A stretch of 64,000 nucleotides of DNA from Selaginella moellendorffii. Taxonomy: Eukaryota; Streptophyta; Lycopodiopsida; Selaginellales; Selaginellaceae. The translations under genes were made by a program, and so were the position numbers. Shown here one piece after another: positions 20,261-33,809 of the stretch. The DNA is taken from NCBI RefSeq assembly GCF_000143415.4, contig NW_003314297.1:1122148-1186147 (forward strand). The letters run 5' to 3'. Every line of letters starts with the position of its first letter. The first letter of the stretch is position 1. The notes beneath the pieces were generated by a model. The model was not told the DNA's origin and made no database searches. It worked only from the letters and a program-made list of their open reading frames with translations.

Positions 20261-23200
20261 ATTTCATGGGCTTATTAAATATAGTAGATGCCTTTGGTGT
20301 TTTTCATTCTCTTTTTCTTTTTTAGCTGTATGTTCACTTTGGCAGGCTCATCAACATCATTAAATTCCATCAAAAATTCTTTTTTAATGGTTGTAAGTTG
20401 CTTCTCCTTAAATCAGTTTTGCATATGCAAGTTCCACATTTCTTACTTTACCTTTAGCACCATAGTAACGTGAAAATTTAACCACTAAGGACAATTTTCC
20501 CACTCATAATTTGTGACTCTAATATATTTTAGGCAACTTCTCATCCCCATACATATAGGTAGGCAAGGTAGGGATAACCATGGCTTAATAATATTTGAAA
20601 TCACCTTCCACAAAGATAGTACCTGAAAAATAAATAAAATTAAAATTTAAAGAGTACAAAGTGATGAAAGCGTTACTTATATGCAAAACACTAGCCAACT
20701 TTTTGCATTACTACATCATTTTTTTTATCCCTTTGGTCTTCATTGTCATCTTCTTCAATCTTGGCCTTACTAGATACTTCTTGAAGTTGTAGCCAAATTT
20801 ATAGAATGTCAAAATATTGTAATATTTTAACATTATTTTGTACTTTGATCGATATGCTTTAAAGAAGAATTCTTCACCCACCTCTACAACAAACCCAATC
20901 ACTTTCTCCACCACCTTAATGTTCATCACTTTTTCCTTTACCAAATTTGAAATAGCTTATTAGTAGTCAGAACTGAGAAGTAGACAACCTTAAATGATCC
21001 ATTAGTTGCTCTTAACTCTTTGAACACCACTAGCTTGTACAAATTAGAATTTATACTAAATTTATTATGTTCAGCTTTTTGACTATGCACTATTTATATT
21101 ATAGATTCTTTGTATTAAAGCTCGTCACAACATTAAACCATTCCTCCCCAAGATCTGGATACAAGAGTTTGATTAACTTTGTTATCTTTGGTGTATATTT
21201 TTGCTTGATTTTGTACTCCTCTATAACATCAACATCAATATTAAGGCTTTTATTCTTCAATCTCTCGAAGTCCTTATTATAATCATACTAAAGAAGCAAA
21301 AAAAAAGTTGAAATGAGTACTTTAGCAAATTTAAATACCTCAAATAAGATGTGTATGTAAATATATCAAGGGAGCTTGGCATAACTATTGTACTTCTTGT
21401 ACCTCTTTTCTTTGGCTATTATCATATTCAATTGCATCTTTTCCTCATCTGTAAGCCCATCTATAATTTATAAACTAGCATCTGCTTAAAAAATGTTTTA
21501 CACAACCATAATCATATGTGCAAGAGTTGTTTTGACTATCACATCTTCATATTGCTTACATAAGAAAAATTATGTCAATAAAAAATCTAAAGAAGAAATA
21601 TATATACCTATTTACTGAAGTCAAAATTGTAATGAATGCTATATGACCTTTGTCTTGGAACTCTATCATTACAACATTTACTATTGCATAGTATCTCGAA
21701 ATCTCTTCGTGAATTTCATCACAACTTTAAAACTGAATGCATAATGCCATATGAAATTCTATGTATGACAGAACTATTACCAATGGAAGTACAAGCATGG
21801 AAAGAAACAATGCAATTATCCTTACCACCCGAAAAGGAATCACATGGCAGCAATCATTAACTCTATCCACCTTGATTATGAATTCCACAAAGGATGGTGG
21901 TATAGTTGTGTTGCGTTAGACTCGCATTTAAGGGATAATTTGCAAAACCTAGACATGATCAATCAAGACTGTAAAGATTAGTCTATTGGTTCAAGTAGTT
22001 ATGATTATACTTTCTTCTACACTTTTCTCAGATTGGACTAAAGGCAGTGTGAATGCAATTTTAAGGTTTAGTCAAACTTGAGATTGAAAAGAGATTCATC
22101 AAAAATAAAGGATTAAATATATAATCTTTTCTTAGGGACATGATTTGAATAAAGTGTAATCTCATTACTCGTATTCACATTATGCAATCGAAAATCCCTA
22201 CATCACTGCATGTTGGTTTACAAGTGGTGAATTGTGGGATAGATAGTAGTGAAAAATTAAACTATGTTGTTTAGGCATGCTATTAAAAAGTTTAAATTGT
22301 AATGCTTAATTATTTTCAAAGAAAACCTTACTATTACTCCTTGAATAATTTAATATTAGATTGATTTTAAGTTTGAGGTGTGGATACCTTCAAGGGGCAA
22401 AGGTGGTGTTTTTGAGGTAATAATAAGGTAGGATATGGTTTCATGGAATGGAATTATCTTAGCGTATGCGAACAATAGTTAAATAGATTACTTTCACCAT
22501 CAACTATTTTAGAGTTGATTATTGTTTGACCGAGAATTTGCCTATCAAGTTATAGAAAGTGTTATAGCATTCATTTGCTAACTTGTTGATGAATCTATTA
22601 ACACTTGGAATAGATTGTTATACAGAAAAGGTGTGTGGTTAAGATATTGATATTGCTAGCATTTACATTGTTATATTAAGTGAAGATAAATACTTTTTAA
22701 AGCTTGATTTTTCATATCATTTTTCTTGGTTAGTGTTTTAGCTTCATACTAGATATTGAAGGTGATTTAAGAAGAGTATAAGTATAGTATGGATATTTAA
22801 AGATATAGTCTTTGTGATCAAGTTTTGGTATTTATTAACATTTGTAAATACCAATATTGGATGTTTTGGGTATGTATGTAATGAGTAAAAGTTGTTTTTC
22901 TCTAGAATGAAATTTTTTCCACAAATTCCTTAGGTTTTTCAATGGTTAATTTGTTGATCATTTTGCTATTTTTAAAGCTATTACAAATGAAAAGGTTGGA
23001 ATTGACTTTGATGAGATTTTGCATGAGTTTTTATAAAGGAATTTCATGCATGAAGGTGGTTTAAATCAATGTAGGGAAATGTCAAAAGAATAAAACTTTT
23101 TTTAGACATCTTTTGAGAAAATCACTAAGCCTTGATTTTTAACCTTCTAGTTTCTACTTACTTGATTCATAATCATTTTAAAATCACTAATATCAACCAT

Positions 23201-23820
23201 TTAACTCCTAATTTTTTTGTGAATCAAAGCCTTATATACTCAACTTGATTGGAAGTGTGGATATTTATAACAACTTCACCAACTTGTGTTTTATGCCTTC
23301 TGAGAAGAAATTTTAAAACTTTTCTTTTGTGTGGTTTTTAGTTGCAACAAATAAAATTCAAGTTAAAGAAAAAAGTGGTTGGCATCATTATAAACCATAA
23401 AAGTCACAAAAGAAATGAATTCATTTTTGTTACCTTGAATTGCTATAAAGTAAGTAGTAGCAATCATGAAATGTGACTTTGTGAGAAGGGTGTTAAATTT
23501 ATAGCTAAACTTTTCTCACTATAATAATGTTGCCAATGGCAAAAAGAACTTTAAAGTCAAATTCTTTAAATCTTTACACTTGAACAATTTCAATATATAA
23601 TTTGAATAGGTGAAAGTACTTGAAAGAACCTTATCCAAAACTATTCATCACTATCACTCATTTGTCCAATCTTTATCTCACATGAATATATCTTATCATT
23701 GTTTTAAATCAAACATAAATTCTAATCCCCACTACTTAAATGGCTGATATACTAGGAATACTTTAATCCCTATATAAAAGTTGCACATGAGTGAGTTAAT
23801 TCCCAAAATATTATAATTCT
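20261..23820. other. AT-rich intergenic DNA, no gene seen
   Basis: About 3.5 kb of AT-rich sequence. All reading frames are short (under 80 codons) and without recognisable motifs. Nothing supports a gene or a named repeat. Confidence 0.5.
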
Positions 23821-24385
23821 TGGCTTGTTCTATGTTCAGGCCTGCGTGAGGCTTGTGAGGTCAAGGTGTGTGGAAACTACTTTAGTGTGCAATGTTGATT
23901 GACAGAAGCCACAAGGCATCGAACTCCAATAAGCTTTTAGCTCAAGCTTGCCTCCATAGCTTATGTTTCGCTGTCAGGGCCTCTTGACATGTGGGCATAC
24001 CCTTGGAAAGGATGCACTGCGCTCTTTTGCAGATGACAGGTGATGGTTTTGTTGGTGAAGCTGTGGACTGTATGGTATCAGTTCATATTTTTCAAGTCGT
24101 GATCTTAGATAGGCTGAAGTTAAGTGAAGGTTGCTGTTGGGTACAAAGATTGCTGCAGAATCTCTCGGCTCCTGCCAACAAAAGGTCGCCTGGATCACAT
24201 GCAGTGACTACCTAGATACCTCACACTTTGTGCTTGTTTCAAGACAAGTAGCACTCATGTGAACTGAGGAGCATTTTATCGATCTTGCTCAACGAGCCTA
24301 AAGAGCTTCACATGCTCAACATGGTTCACACTTCTTTATTTCTTTCTTTAATTCATAACATAAAGCCAGTAAACCTTTAGATTTC

Positions 24386-26330
24386 TCATGGCATACCATT
24401 CATGTCAGCAAGGACGGTCGACTCCTCATCTGGGTCCGCAGCCAACAAGGCCTCTGCCGCACTTACAATGTTGTCTCTTTCCCTCATAATGATTTGTTTA
24501 ATCATGGGGACGCACAGCGTTTCCAGCGACCAACTGGACACTATCAAGAGATCCTGAGGTTGAATCTCGGCCTCCACCACCTCCAGTTTTTTAGATGTAA
24601 GCCGCTGCCAAAGAAAATAAGAATAAGAAACAATTTAGCTGTGTTCTACCATACCCTGAAGCGATTGCCTCCAACAAGTGCAACCAGAAAAGCAGGTCCA
24701 CTCACGGCTATGTGACTTCCCTTGAGGACAATTACATTTGAGTACAACTCTGGAAGCCACTCGTTATCCTGTCAAAACACCGATCACCAAAATTCTTTTT
24801 TAAAAGAAATTATTTACCTGAATTGTGCGAATGCTTTCATCCTCATCATCCCAGTCCCAGTCTTCCTCATTTTTTCTTTCCTCTTTCAATCTTTTTCTCT
24901 CATCCTCAAGTCGAATGAGTTCTTGAATTCTTACTCGAATACCCACCTTAACTCTTCACCCCACAAGCACAATGCTGAGCACAATACCAAGCACAATCAA
25001 TTTACCTGCTAAAAAGAGTCTCTATGGCTTGTGCAACAGTGATGCCACTTGTAAGAGTTTCTTGGTAGTAGTTGTTGAACAACTCCAACCGATACAAAGC
25101 AAGATATGGGGCCCCTGTATGCTTTCACTGTGATCAGCCTTGTGCGGGTCAAACAAGAGATAACTTACATGAATGCCTAAACGAGTTCTTTATATATTGC
25201 GAGGAGCCACGTAAGAGAGTGCTGGATTATGCATTTCTCCCCAAATTTTGCCTTTCACGCTCATTTCGGCCTTGCCAATCATAAAGTTGAAAATGCTGAT
25301 AGAGTTACAGAAAGAATAAGTGCCTGAGGAGGAGTGCGAGGAGGAGAATCCAGCACAGTCTCGTCATAACTGGATGTCTGGCAAAGAGAAGAAAAGAGTA
25401 AGAGTTTTCCCCCTCTTTCAAACTGCAATGATAACAGGGTGAAAACAGACTTACTTTTATCTTCTTTTGGAACTCAAGTGGCTACTGGCAACTTTGCTAA
25501 TCTCGGGTTGCAATGGCCCCCAGATACTAGCAATGATGTTCTGGGGCCACAATGGCCTCTAGCTCGAGTGGCAATTGAAGTTTTCAAAGTCCTCACACTC
25601 CTCCTCCTCGTGCTCTTTCGTCAAACTCCAAATGAGTCAAAAAAGAATGTTTTTTCCACAACTCGAAAATTATTCTAGCTTTCAAGGACTTACCATCTTC
25701 TAGAAGCTCTTTTCAATGCTGATCAAGCGGATTTTCAAAGGACAATAGCTCTGCCGAGGAGCAGGAGGAGCACATGGAAGTGCTATCACCTGGAAAAAAA
25801 AGAAAGAGATAAGAAAAAGCTGATCACTCAGCTCAGGAGAACAAAGCCAGGAGATTGGAATCAGCGGAATTTGAGCTCGCAAGAACACCATTGTCAGTCA
25901 CTAGGAAACTCAATGAAAATTGGCAGATGGAAGTGGTGAAGAAAAAGAAAATCTCGTGGCAGTGAAGTCAAATCTAGGAGGTGGTTTTCAAACGAAAAAC
26001 TTACTGGTTACCTTCTTTCTGGCCACAAAGCTCTCATCAAAAATGATGGTCGGTAGCGTTGATCGAAAGGATTTGGTTAATCCCATTCCAATCGAGCTTT
26101 GACAAAGTTTACCACTTTTGTTCAACCATTTCAGTTCTGCTAACCCATTCCGAGCGTGCATGAAATCTTTCCTGGCACAGTAGATGCTGCAAATCAACCA
26201 GAATAAACACGCTATAGAAAATCACATAAAACACTGACCTCATCCAGTGTTCTTGCGCTCAGCTGAAAACTTTATCCTCCAAAGCCTGCTGCTCACGCAA
26301 AGATTGTCAGCCCAGCCCGGCAACATTTTG
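24386..26330 (-). pseudogene. Unidentified multi-exon gene, probably decayed
   Basis: Several minus-strand segments look like consecutive exons bounded by good splice sites. These are about 26327-26243, 26190-26008, 25790-25700, 25360-25300, 25120-25017, and a better preserved 3' part. The 3' part includes an acidic, Lys/Arg-rich segment (about 24930-24819), an exon at about 24772-24665 and a last exon ending at the stop at 24386. The last three join in one frame into roughly 140 residues. Upstream pieces need frame changes or meet stops, so the gene looks degenerate. I do not recognise the family. Confidence 0.4.
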
Positions 26331-26449
26331 AAGAACACAAGAGCCACCTCAAATGGATTTCCTTGTAACGGGGTGAATTTAAAGCATTGTTTCCAAGTTA
26401 TGGCGGTGCAATGTCTGTTAAGGCCGGAAGCAGATTAACGAGGCCAAAC

Positions 26450-29030
26450 AATTGAGCATACCAAAGATGGTGTTCACGCCCGAGACGGTGTTCACCCTTC
26501 GTGCTTTTCCGAGTGCATTTCTATACAAGCCAGCTGCATCACATGTTTAGATTCCAAGAGCAAAAGTGCCCTCATGTGCGCTCGTGTCAGTACCCTGCTT
26601 TTGAAAAGCTCCATAGCAAAAACCCTTGATCTAATAGAACTTCATCCATGGCAAAAGTAATCTGAGAAGGCTCGTTGGCACCCACTGAAGAAATATTTCA
26701 GTGTAGCTTCGTGCTTAGAATCTAGTGAAGGAACCAAAACAAAAAGAACTTGAGGCTAGATGAGATGCAACCAAAAGAAAGAAGAAATCAAATGCAAACT
26801 TCTCAAGAATTCTCACAAAGAACAATAACAAAAACCAAAAGATTCTCCATGCAGCTTAAGATGATGATACCTTTTACAAGAGGTGATTACCTTGCAAGAC
26901 TGTGATATCACAAGCAAAATCCATGTACACTGGCCCAGCTAGCCCAGCAGACACGTCACCACACATCACTGAATACATGTTTAATATTTGAATTTATTTG
27001 GAATATGCAACGATAAATATATTGCATATTTTAGAATTTAGTAATATTAACTCAATAAATATTAAATTAATTCAAACTTTGGTAGTGTTTTGGATGTTAC
27101 ATATATAGATTTAGGCTATGAATGCTTGTGCTTGGGTTTTCTAAATATGACCAAATCCCCATTGGCAGATTTGATTCTGTTTTTTAATGTAACATATTCC
27201 TTTATTATTTAAGGATGACTTGGAACTTTACACAACACTTTTTTAGTGTTCAAAGTTTCTTTATTCTAGTTATGAGCTGGTGCTTGGGTCTTTTTCTTCA
27301 TCAGTATACATTCTAAATTGGTTAGCCCCACCATTTCCAGAGTGGTCCCTTTCCCCCAACCTTCTCCACATAGATGGGATTCTTTGCCCTTGAGTTCTTC
27401 AATTTCAAAAGGTACTTCTCCATATGTACATGTCTCCAAAGCCTTTGTCTCTAAAGGCTTTGTCTCCAAAGGCTTTGTTTCTAAAGATTTTATCTTTTAA
27501 ACTTTTGTCTTCTGATGCCAAATTTTGTCTCCCAAGAACAAGCAATAGTTTTAGAAGGCAATGCCATCTTGTTGTGTGATGGACACTTTTGGTACTGAAT
27601 GTGTAGAGTGTGATTGTCTTTCAACATATATCATTTTGAGTTTGGACTTTGAGGAGGAGCAAGGAAAAGACTATCCTAGGAAGACAATGGGTAATTGGAG
27701 AGTTTGTCATATTTTATACCAACTACTATTATGAAGAAGATGTGGAAAAAGACAAAGATGAAGAGACAGTGTAATACAAGAGTGGATTTCCTTATGCCTA
27801 GTGTGTGTTACTTTTCAAGTTTCATTTTATAGTAATAGTATGGATTTTTTTTCTTTTTTTATTTTATTACTTTATATTAGTCAAAAAACATATATTATAT
27901 TAATCAAAGTCCTCTAATAAATCTTCCTCTACCAATTTAAAGTTGAAAAGTACTGTGCCTTTATCACTTTCTTCCCTTTTAGTTGTGGTGTTGAAGTTTC
28001 CTTCTCTTTTAGCCCTCTTTTTTTAATATAATTTACAGCTTCTTGGTTTTGTTCCAATGATAATGCATGACAGCCATTATTGACAGCTGCGAAAAAGGCA
28101 CTTCTTATGCCACTAATACAACCCATTTTTCAAGTGTTTTGCAATGCATGAGAAAGTCAAGAAAGTTTGAATTTATCTTTGCTCTTCTGACCATGTTGCT
28201 GTTGTTGGCTCCATGTTTTCCTTAATAAATTTGAAGCACATCATTAAGGTCCCAATGGTAGGCTGTTGTGGCAAATCTTGAAGATGAGGCCTTTGGTCTT
28301 GTCAAAGACATTTTCATTATTGATTTCTATAATGATTTTGTTAATATTGAAAAAACTTATAATTGTGCATATTTGTGTTTTGCCAAGTTTATTTATCATG
28401 TAGTTAAATGAATAGTCACTCAGAATTATGTATAATTGATAGATTTTCAAAATTTGGATAGTTTAAATTTATTTATGACAACCATGCCTTGAATCAATGA
28501 TTTCCTTCCCATACAAGTAGCATCTGATTAAAAAAAACCTTCTTCAATTCAATATAAGTCTCATCTCTTAAACTAGCCTCAAATTTCATCAAGCCATTCA
28601 TTTTAAGAAACTTTTTTTTTATTCAAAAGTGCTAGACACTTTGCCACAATAAACTTGGACAATTGACAATCAAAAAAAAAGTTCCACCTCCCCAAGTGCT
28701 TTTATATTGTATGATTTTGAATCCAATGGTGTAATAAGTGGTGGACATTGTTAACTAATTTAGGTTTTCCATTCAATAATGTTATAGAAAATTTGAGATA
28801 ACCTCCATTTTGAACTTCAAGTGATAATTAAATGAATTTGTATCCAAAACCTTTTTTTGTGCTCATGGGTTTATTTTCCATTTTTCCTTTCCTTTAACTC
28901 TATCTTTGGCTCCACCTAATTACTTTATAGTCATTCTTCTTTATGTAATTTGACTCTCCAAAGGGTCAAAGTGATTATTTTCCTCTTCTTCATCTTGTTG
29001 CTACTCCTCGTTGTAGTGCATTGAATCTAC
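26450..29030. other. AT-rich intergenic DNA
   Basis: No convincing gene on either strand. It contains one short tandem repeat (27431-27499). The rest is low-complexity AT-rich sequence. Confidence 0.5.
27431..27499 (+). repeat. 15-bp tandem repeat, about 4.6 units
   Basis: Units of TGTCTCCAAAGGCTT with drift (TGTCTCTAAAGGCTT, TGTTTCTAAAGATTT). Spacing is an exact 15 bp with no spacers, so it is not a CRISPR. Confidence 0.9.
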
Positions 29031-29224
29031 TAATCCTTCTATTGTGTAGACCAGCTATTCCATGTGAGACAACTAGTCATCCACCTGTACCGCAGTCCCA
29101 CGGTGGATACCTTCGTCTGGGATGCTCCATAGGAGGAAGGACGTACGCATGGATGCCCAATACGTACGATTTTCTAATTTAGGGGTAGGAATATACCTTG
29201 CTCAAAGGTATATTATATTTTAGA

Positions 29225-29353
29225 TAGCCACTAATCAATGGGAATCGAACCCGTGCTATTTGCTCCGATACCAACTATAGCGCACCTTATCTCTCTCCCC
29301 TTAAGCCAATTGGAAAAGGGGCAATTGCTTGATGAGAGAGCCCTTAGTGGCTA
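29225..29353 (-). repeat. tRNA-related inverted-repeat element (SINE-like or retroelement relic)
   Basis: The 129-bp segment is bounded by perfect 10-bp complementary ends (TAGCCACTAA at 29225 and TTAGTGGCTA at 29344). On the minus strand it contains a T-arm-like GGGTTCGATTCCC next to its 3' end. Upstream of that is TTGGTATCGGAGC, the same core as the chromovirus primer binding site. An inner CTCTCTC/GAGAGAG pair lies between. It could be a tRNA-derived SINE fragment or a primer binding site relic. Confidence 0.4.
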
Positions 29354-30358
29354 TTTTATCCCCATTTATCCCCCAAGGTTCCAAGGATCCACGGTGACAG
29401 TATATCCAAATCTCATCCTATGATCACATGCGCTACACTCGTCCTCCTTAGATTCATCTTTAGGAAATTTAGGATTCTCAATTTATTCACTTTATTGAGG
29501 ATTATTTCATGAAGCTTGAGAAAGGTTTTTTCCCCTACACTATGCCAGTGTTCCTTGTAGCATGGATAGTAGTATTCATGTTAAATATTGCCTTCTTGCA
29601 TATGTTTGAGCAACTCACTAAAATCTAGAAAGAGCAAGTATAAACATGAAAAAAAAAAAACTAAAACTAAAACTAAAGATTAGTCATTGCAAATCAAGGT
29701 GGCTAAATGCAGGAATTAGCCATAAATCAAGCTACTACATTTAGCACAACTACATTCTAGCTATTGATTTCAAGTTGCCATGAGAGGAGCCACAGCACCA
29801 CTCTCCCTCATGTGGCAGCTCAGGTGGCAAGTTTGAGCCACACCCCATCATATGGCAACCATGGCAGCCCAAGCTAGGCAAGCTCAATCCACCATAGAAG
29901 CTCAAGCAGTGCCATGGTGATTCTTGCGGTAGCAAGAAGTGAGTGCTTCTTATCTATATGCTTGCTGCTCCTTGCACATCTCTCACTCAAAAATCCTAGC
30001 TAGCTAAAACAAGATTTTCATGAGCCATGCAAGGTATCTAAGTAGGTAGTGTCACCCACACTTGGATTATGAGCATTTGTAGCACACTTGAATTTGGAGC
30101 CGAACTCCAAGCCCATTACACTACGAAATGAGGGTCCCCGTATCTAGCACTTGCACGCAAAATGGTGTCAAACAAAGTTTGGCACAATTTTGGCATACTA
30201 GTAGCCTAACGCGAGGAGGAGGGTACCCCACTGACTAGAGCAGCATGGAGTTTGGGCTTAGACCCAAGCCGGACGCAGAACAAAGAGCGACACAACCCAG
30301 CGGAAGCCAAACTAATGTCTCAGGTGGTCAAACATGCATTCCAACCACTATCCCTACT
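29354..30358. other. Repeat-like intergenic DNA, no gene seen
   Basis: No supported gene. The stretch about 30008-30080 is similar to about 31345-31415, linking it to the relic LTR cluster downstream. Confidence 0.45.
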
Positions 30359-30458
30359 NNNNNNNNNNNNNNNNNNNNNNNNNNNNNNNNNNNNNNNNNN
30401 NNNNNNNNNNNNNNNNNNNNNNNNNNNNNNNNNNNNNNNNNNNNNNNNNNNNNNNNNN
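30359..30458. other. Assembly gap of 100 N
   Basis: Exactly 100 N, the usual placeholder for a gap of unknown size. Reading frames spanning it are meaningless, and distances across it are not reliable. Confidence 0.99.
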
Positions 30459-30839
30459 CTTATCACTCGGTGGCCTGCGTATCCATAATAGCAAAGGTGT
30501 TTGGCAAACATAATAAGTTATCATCCAACAATATTAAGGGATTAGTTTCAATATCGCAAGGTTTCTTGATACTAGCAAATGCAAGCAAATGATACGAGTT
30601 TTCAAACCAGGCCGAGTATGCTCAGCAAAAAACACATAGGGTTTCTACCTTATGTTTATCCAATTTAAGTGCAAGGTCATTGACCAGTTTCTCAACTAAC
30701 TCAAGTGGGAATGATAAAGGGAACCAATTGTACTAACCTTCTGCTATCATGTTAGTAAGGAAAGAGTGTTTGTAAGGACTAGCCGACAAATATCTTTTGA
30801 TACCCGAAGTCACATTTGCGACACCACTAATCATTTGAT

Positions 30840-31260
30840 CTAGAGTTAACTCTTGATCACTTCACCAAGTGTTTATTTATGTTCACTCTAACCTTGGACT
30901 CCTTAGTGGTTATATCATCACCTACCACATGAATGTAACCTCCTTAATCACATTGGCCTTTTCTAACCAAACTAGTTCCACTAAAATTTTCCCATACACT
31001 CTTCCTACTATACTTTTGGAATCTCTTGTAGACCCCTTCCTGAGGGATGTTTGCTTTGAGCTTTCACCCCACAACTTGTATTCGTATTCAGACTTTGATT
31101 CGGACTCAGACTCGGACTTGGTCTCAATCTTAGTCTTGACTATGGCCTCAAACTCAATCTTGGTTTCGGTCTTAGTTTTGGACTTGAACTCTATCTCAGA
31201 CCTAGTCTTACCTCCATCTCAAACTTGGCCATGGGCTTTATCTCAAACTCGGCCTTGACA
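30840..31260 (-). repeat. Relic LTR of the chromovirus family (copy 1)
   Basis: On the minus strand this matches the young LTRs in order. First comes the degenerate GAGTCC-type minisatellite (31210-31090). Then comes the GGGGTGAAAGC...CAAAGC block (about 31060), and then the TTCCAAAAGTATAGTAGG block (about 31005). It is heavily mutated, with C to T type decay, and lacks intact ends. Confidence 0.65.
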
Positions 31261-31439
31261 TTTCAAAACACCATGGCCCAATGTGGGCCTCATAAGTACT
31301 TCCCCCACCTTTTGCCTCTAGGGTGCCCCAGCCATGGCTAGAGCAAGATTCTAATGAGCCACATAAGATATCCAAATAAGTAATACCACTCATATTTGGA
31401 TTAAGAGCATCAACCATTTAATATCCCAAGGGAGCTAAA

Positions 31440-31790
31440 GTTAGCTTTTGACCACTTTACAAAGTTACTCTATTTATTTATTGATGTTCACTCTAACTTT
31501 GGACTCCTTAATGGTTATATCATCACCCACCACATAAGTGTAGCCTTCCTTGGTTACACTAACCTTTCTTGACCAAATTAATTTCACTGAAGTTCTTCCT
31601 TATACTCTCCTTATTATACTTTTGGAACCCCCTTTTGGGATCACTTTAGGCTTTCACCTTTGGATTTGGACTCGAACTTAGACTCAGTCTTAGTCTTGGT
31701 TTCAGTCTTAGTCTTAATCTCAATCTTGAATTTGATCTCAATCTCTGTCTTAGTTTTGGTCTCGCACTCGATCTTAACACTTCTATATGT
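31440..31790 (-). repeat. Relic LTR of the chromovirus family (copy 2)
   Basis: Direct repeat of 30840-31260. It shares the GGATCACT/GTGAAAGCC-like block, the TTCCAAAAGTATAATAAGG block (about 31620) and the minisatellite remnant (about 31660-31780), on the minus strand. The two copies may be the LTRs of one dead element or independent solo LTRs. Confidence 0.6.
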
Positions 31791-31799
31791 CATGACACT

Positions 31800-33809
31800 T
31801 GCCATATGTTGGTCCTTTTTATGTCCCTTTCAAGTGACTCACTTATTGATCACTTTATATTCATTCCTTAAGCACTTATTTGGGAGTTTCACTCCCACTC
31901 TTGACTTTCCGAGTTGGAGTTTTTGGTCCAAATATGTTATGCTTATTAGACTTTTACTTCAGTCACTAGCATTTGACATGGTTTTGGCTCCACTTTAAGC
32001 CTTAGGGATTTGTGTCTTATAGTCCCTTAGATTGCAAATCACATTTGTAGTTGCTTAATAAATATATTTAATTTGAGAAAGTGTAGCAATGTGGATATTT
32101 TAGCTCACAATCTTTCCTAATACCAAGGCATAGTCTCTTCCAACATGTCCTCTCTCCTTGCAATGCTTGATGCATTATTGAGGACATCTTAAATACCACC
32201 ATCACAAAACAATTGCTTGAAATTAATCTCAAAAACTTGCAGTAGCTAAGATTGGTTGCCACTCTCGCTAGCATGTCATGGCATGATTATTTAGTACATA
32301 ATATAAAAAAGCCTCACCACCCACTTAAAGAAGTTTGGCAAGGCTAGCAATCATTAAAACCATATTTTCATCCCCACTATTTCCAATGTCAAAGTTTCCT
32401 CCAGATGCTAGAAGTCTAGGTTTTTTATTATTGCTCTCCATCTTTATAACCATATCCAATATTACTCCAACCTCCCACAATGTAGAACAAATTGAGCTAT
32501 ACATCCTCCTTGCTTGCAAGTGTAATAACATTATTGTATTGGTCACTTGTGTTGAGCCATTGCTTCTAATTGAACAAGAACTTACATGCATTTATATTAT
32601 ACCCTACACCATGCAATTTAAGGACAACATTTACATAAATATGTTGATGCTATTTAGCAGCTTTATGACTGGCACATGTTCCCAAGAAAGGGTGGTTTTA
32701 GCCCTCTAGTGCCTTCTTTATTGCTGTAAGCAAATAGTGGATGCTCTAAAGAACATACAAGCTGTATAATGAATGTAATGCAAGTCATGATCGAATGTGA
32801 ATATTTGGTATTTGCTCCACTTAAGGCAATTAGTTATCCTCAACATCATCATCCATCTCCATATGCTCTTTGTCTACCTCTTTATGCTCATGTTCTCCTT
32901 CAATAGAAACTTCTTGGATGCCAGTAGGGAGGTGCATATCCTCTACTACTGTTTAGACTTCTATAGATTGGACTTTTATGGTGACATTGTTGTTCTTGGC
33001 ACATAAATGCATGCAAAAACACTAACACTTCAAACCAAAGTAATATATTCTAAAGCCTACCACATTTTATATTAGCCCCAAAAGCTAGACCACATGGTTT
33101 TCTTTGATATCAATTCCAATGATTGGTGAGATGATGATTTAGAAGGATTCAATGAGCCTCATGTACTTATATAAGTTGGCTTTTCAAATCCCTGTGCAAA
33201 TGACTATAACAATGGATATTTTTAACTTACCTCATAAACATTTCTATCCTCAATGGTCTCGCTCTTAAAAACATCAATGCTGCAGCCCTATATTCTTTAT
33301 CCTCTACTAGACCCAATTAGAAAATGTAAATTGGAAAACTTCCATATATGTCATTGGCAGTTCAACATTGCAACAATGATCTACATAGAAAATAGACTTC
33401 AAAAAACTCATCTACTGATTGAATCTAATCTTGGGTACCGGCAATCAAAATTATACTCCATATTGATGCATATGCATGTATGGTGATAATGGAAATATGC
33501 CATCATGGGTGTATTATGGCCATAAAATTGTAGACTAATTGTAGGACAACATGTGGACGGACAACTTGTGTCTCGTTGTTCAGACACTTCTGACAAACTT
33601 CACAACTATTAAACTATCAATCTTGAACAGAGATATTTATACTTAAATAGACTGGGTTTCATGCCCTCTAGACAGTATGAGTGTGGAATTCTAAATTTAT
33701 TTTTAGAAGTTTGATGATTTGGCTTTAAGATTTACATAGGTGCAAAAGTTTTTCAAGTTTTACATGGCTTTCCTCCTAGTGGTTTTATGCTTTCATGCCA
33801 GATCCTTGG
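31800..33809. other. AT-rich intergenic DNA, no gene seen
   Basis: Short, motif-free reading frames only. No RNA gene or repeat could be supported. Confidence 0.45.

Noticed and set aside
27431-27499. CRISPR array
   Set aside because: Adjacent 15-bp tandem units without spacers, in a plant-like nuclear context.
30245-30592. ORFs spanning the N run
   Set aside because: Reading frame across 100 unknown bases has no meaning.
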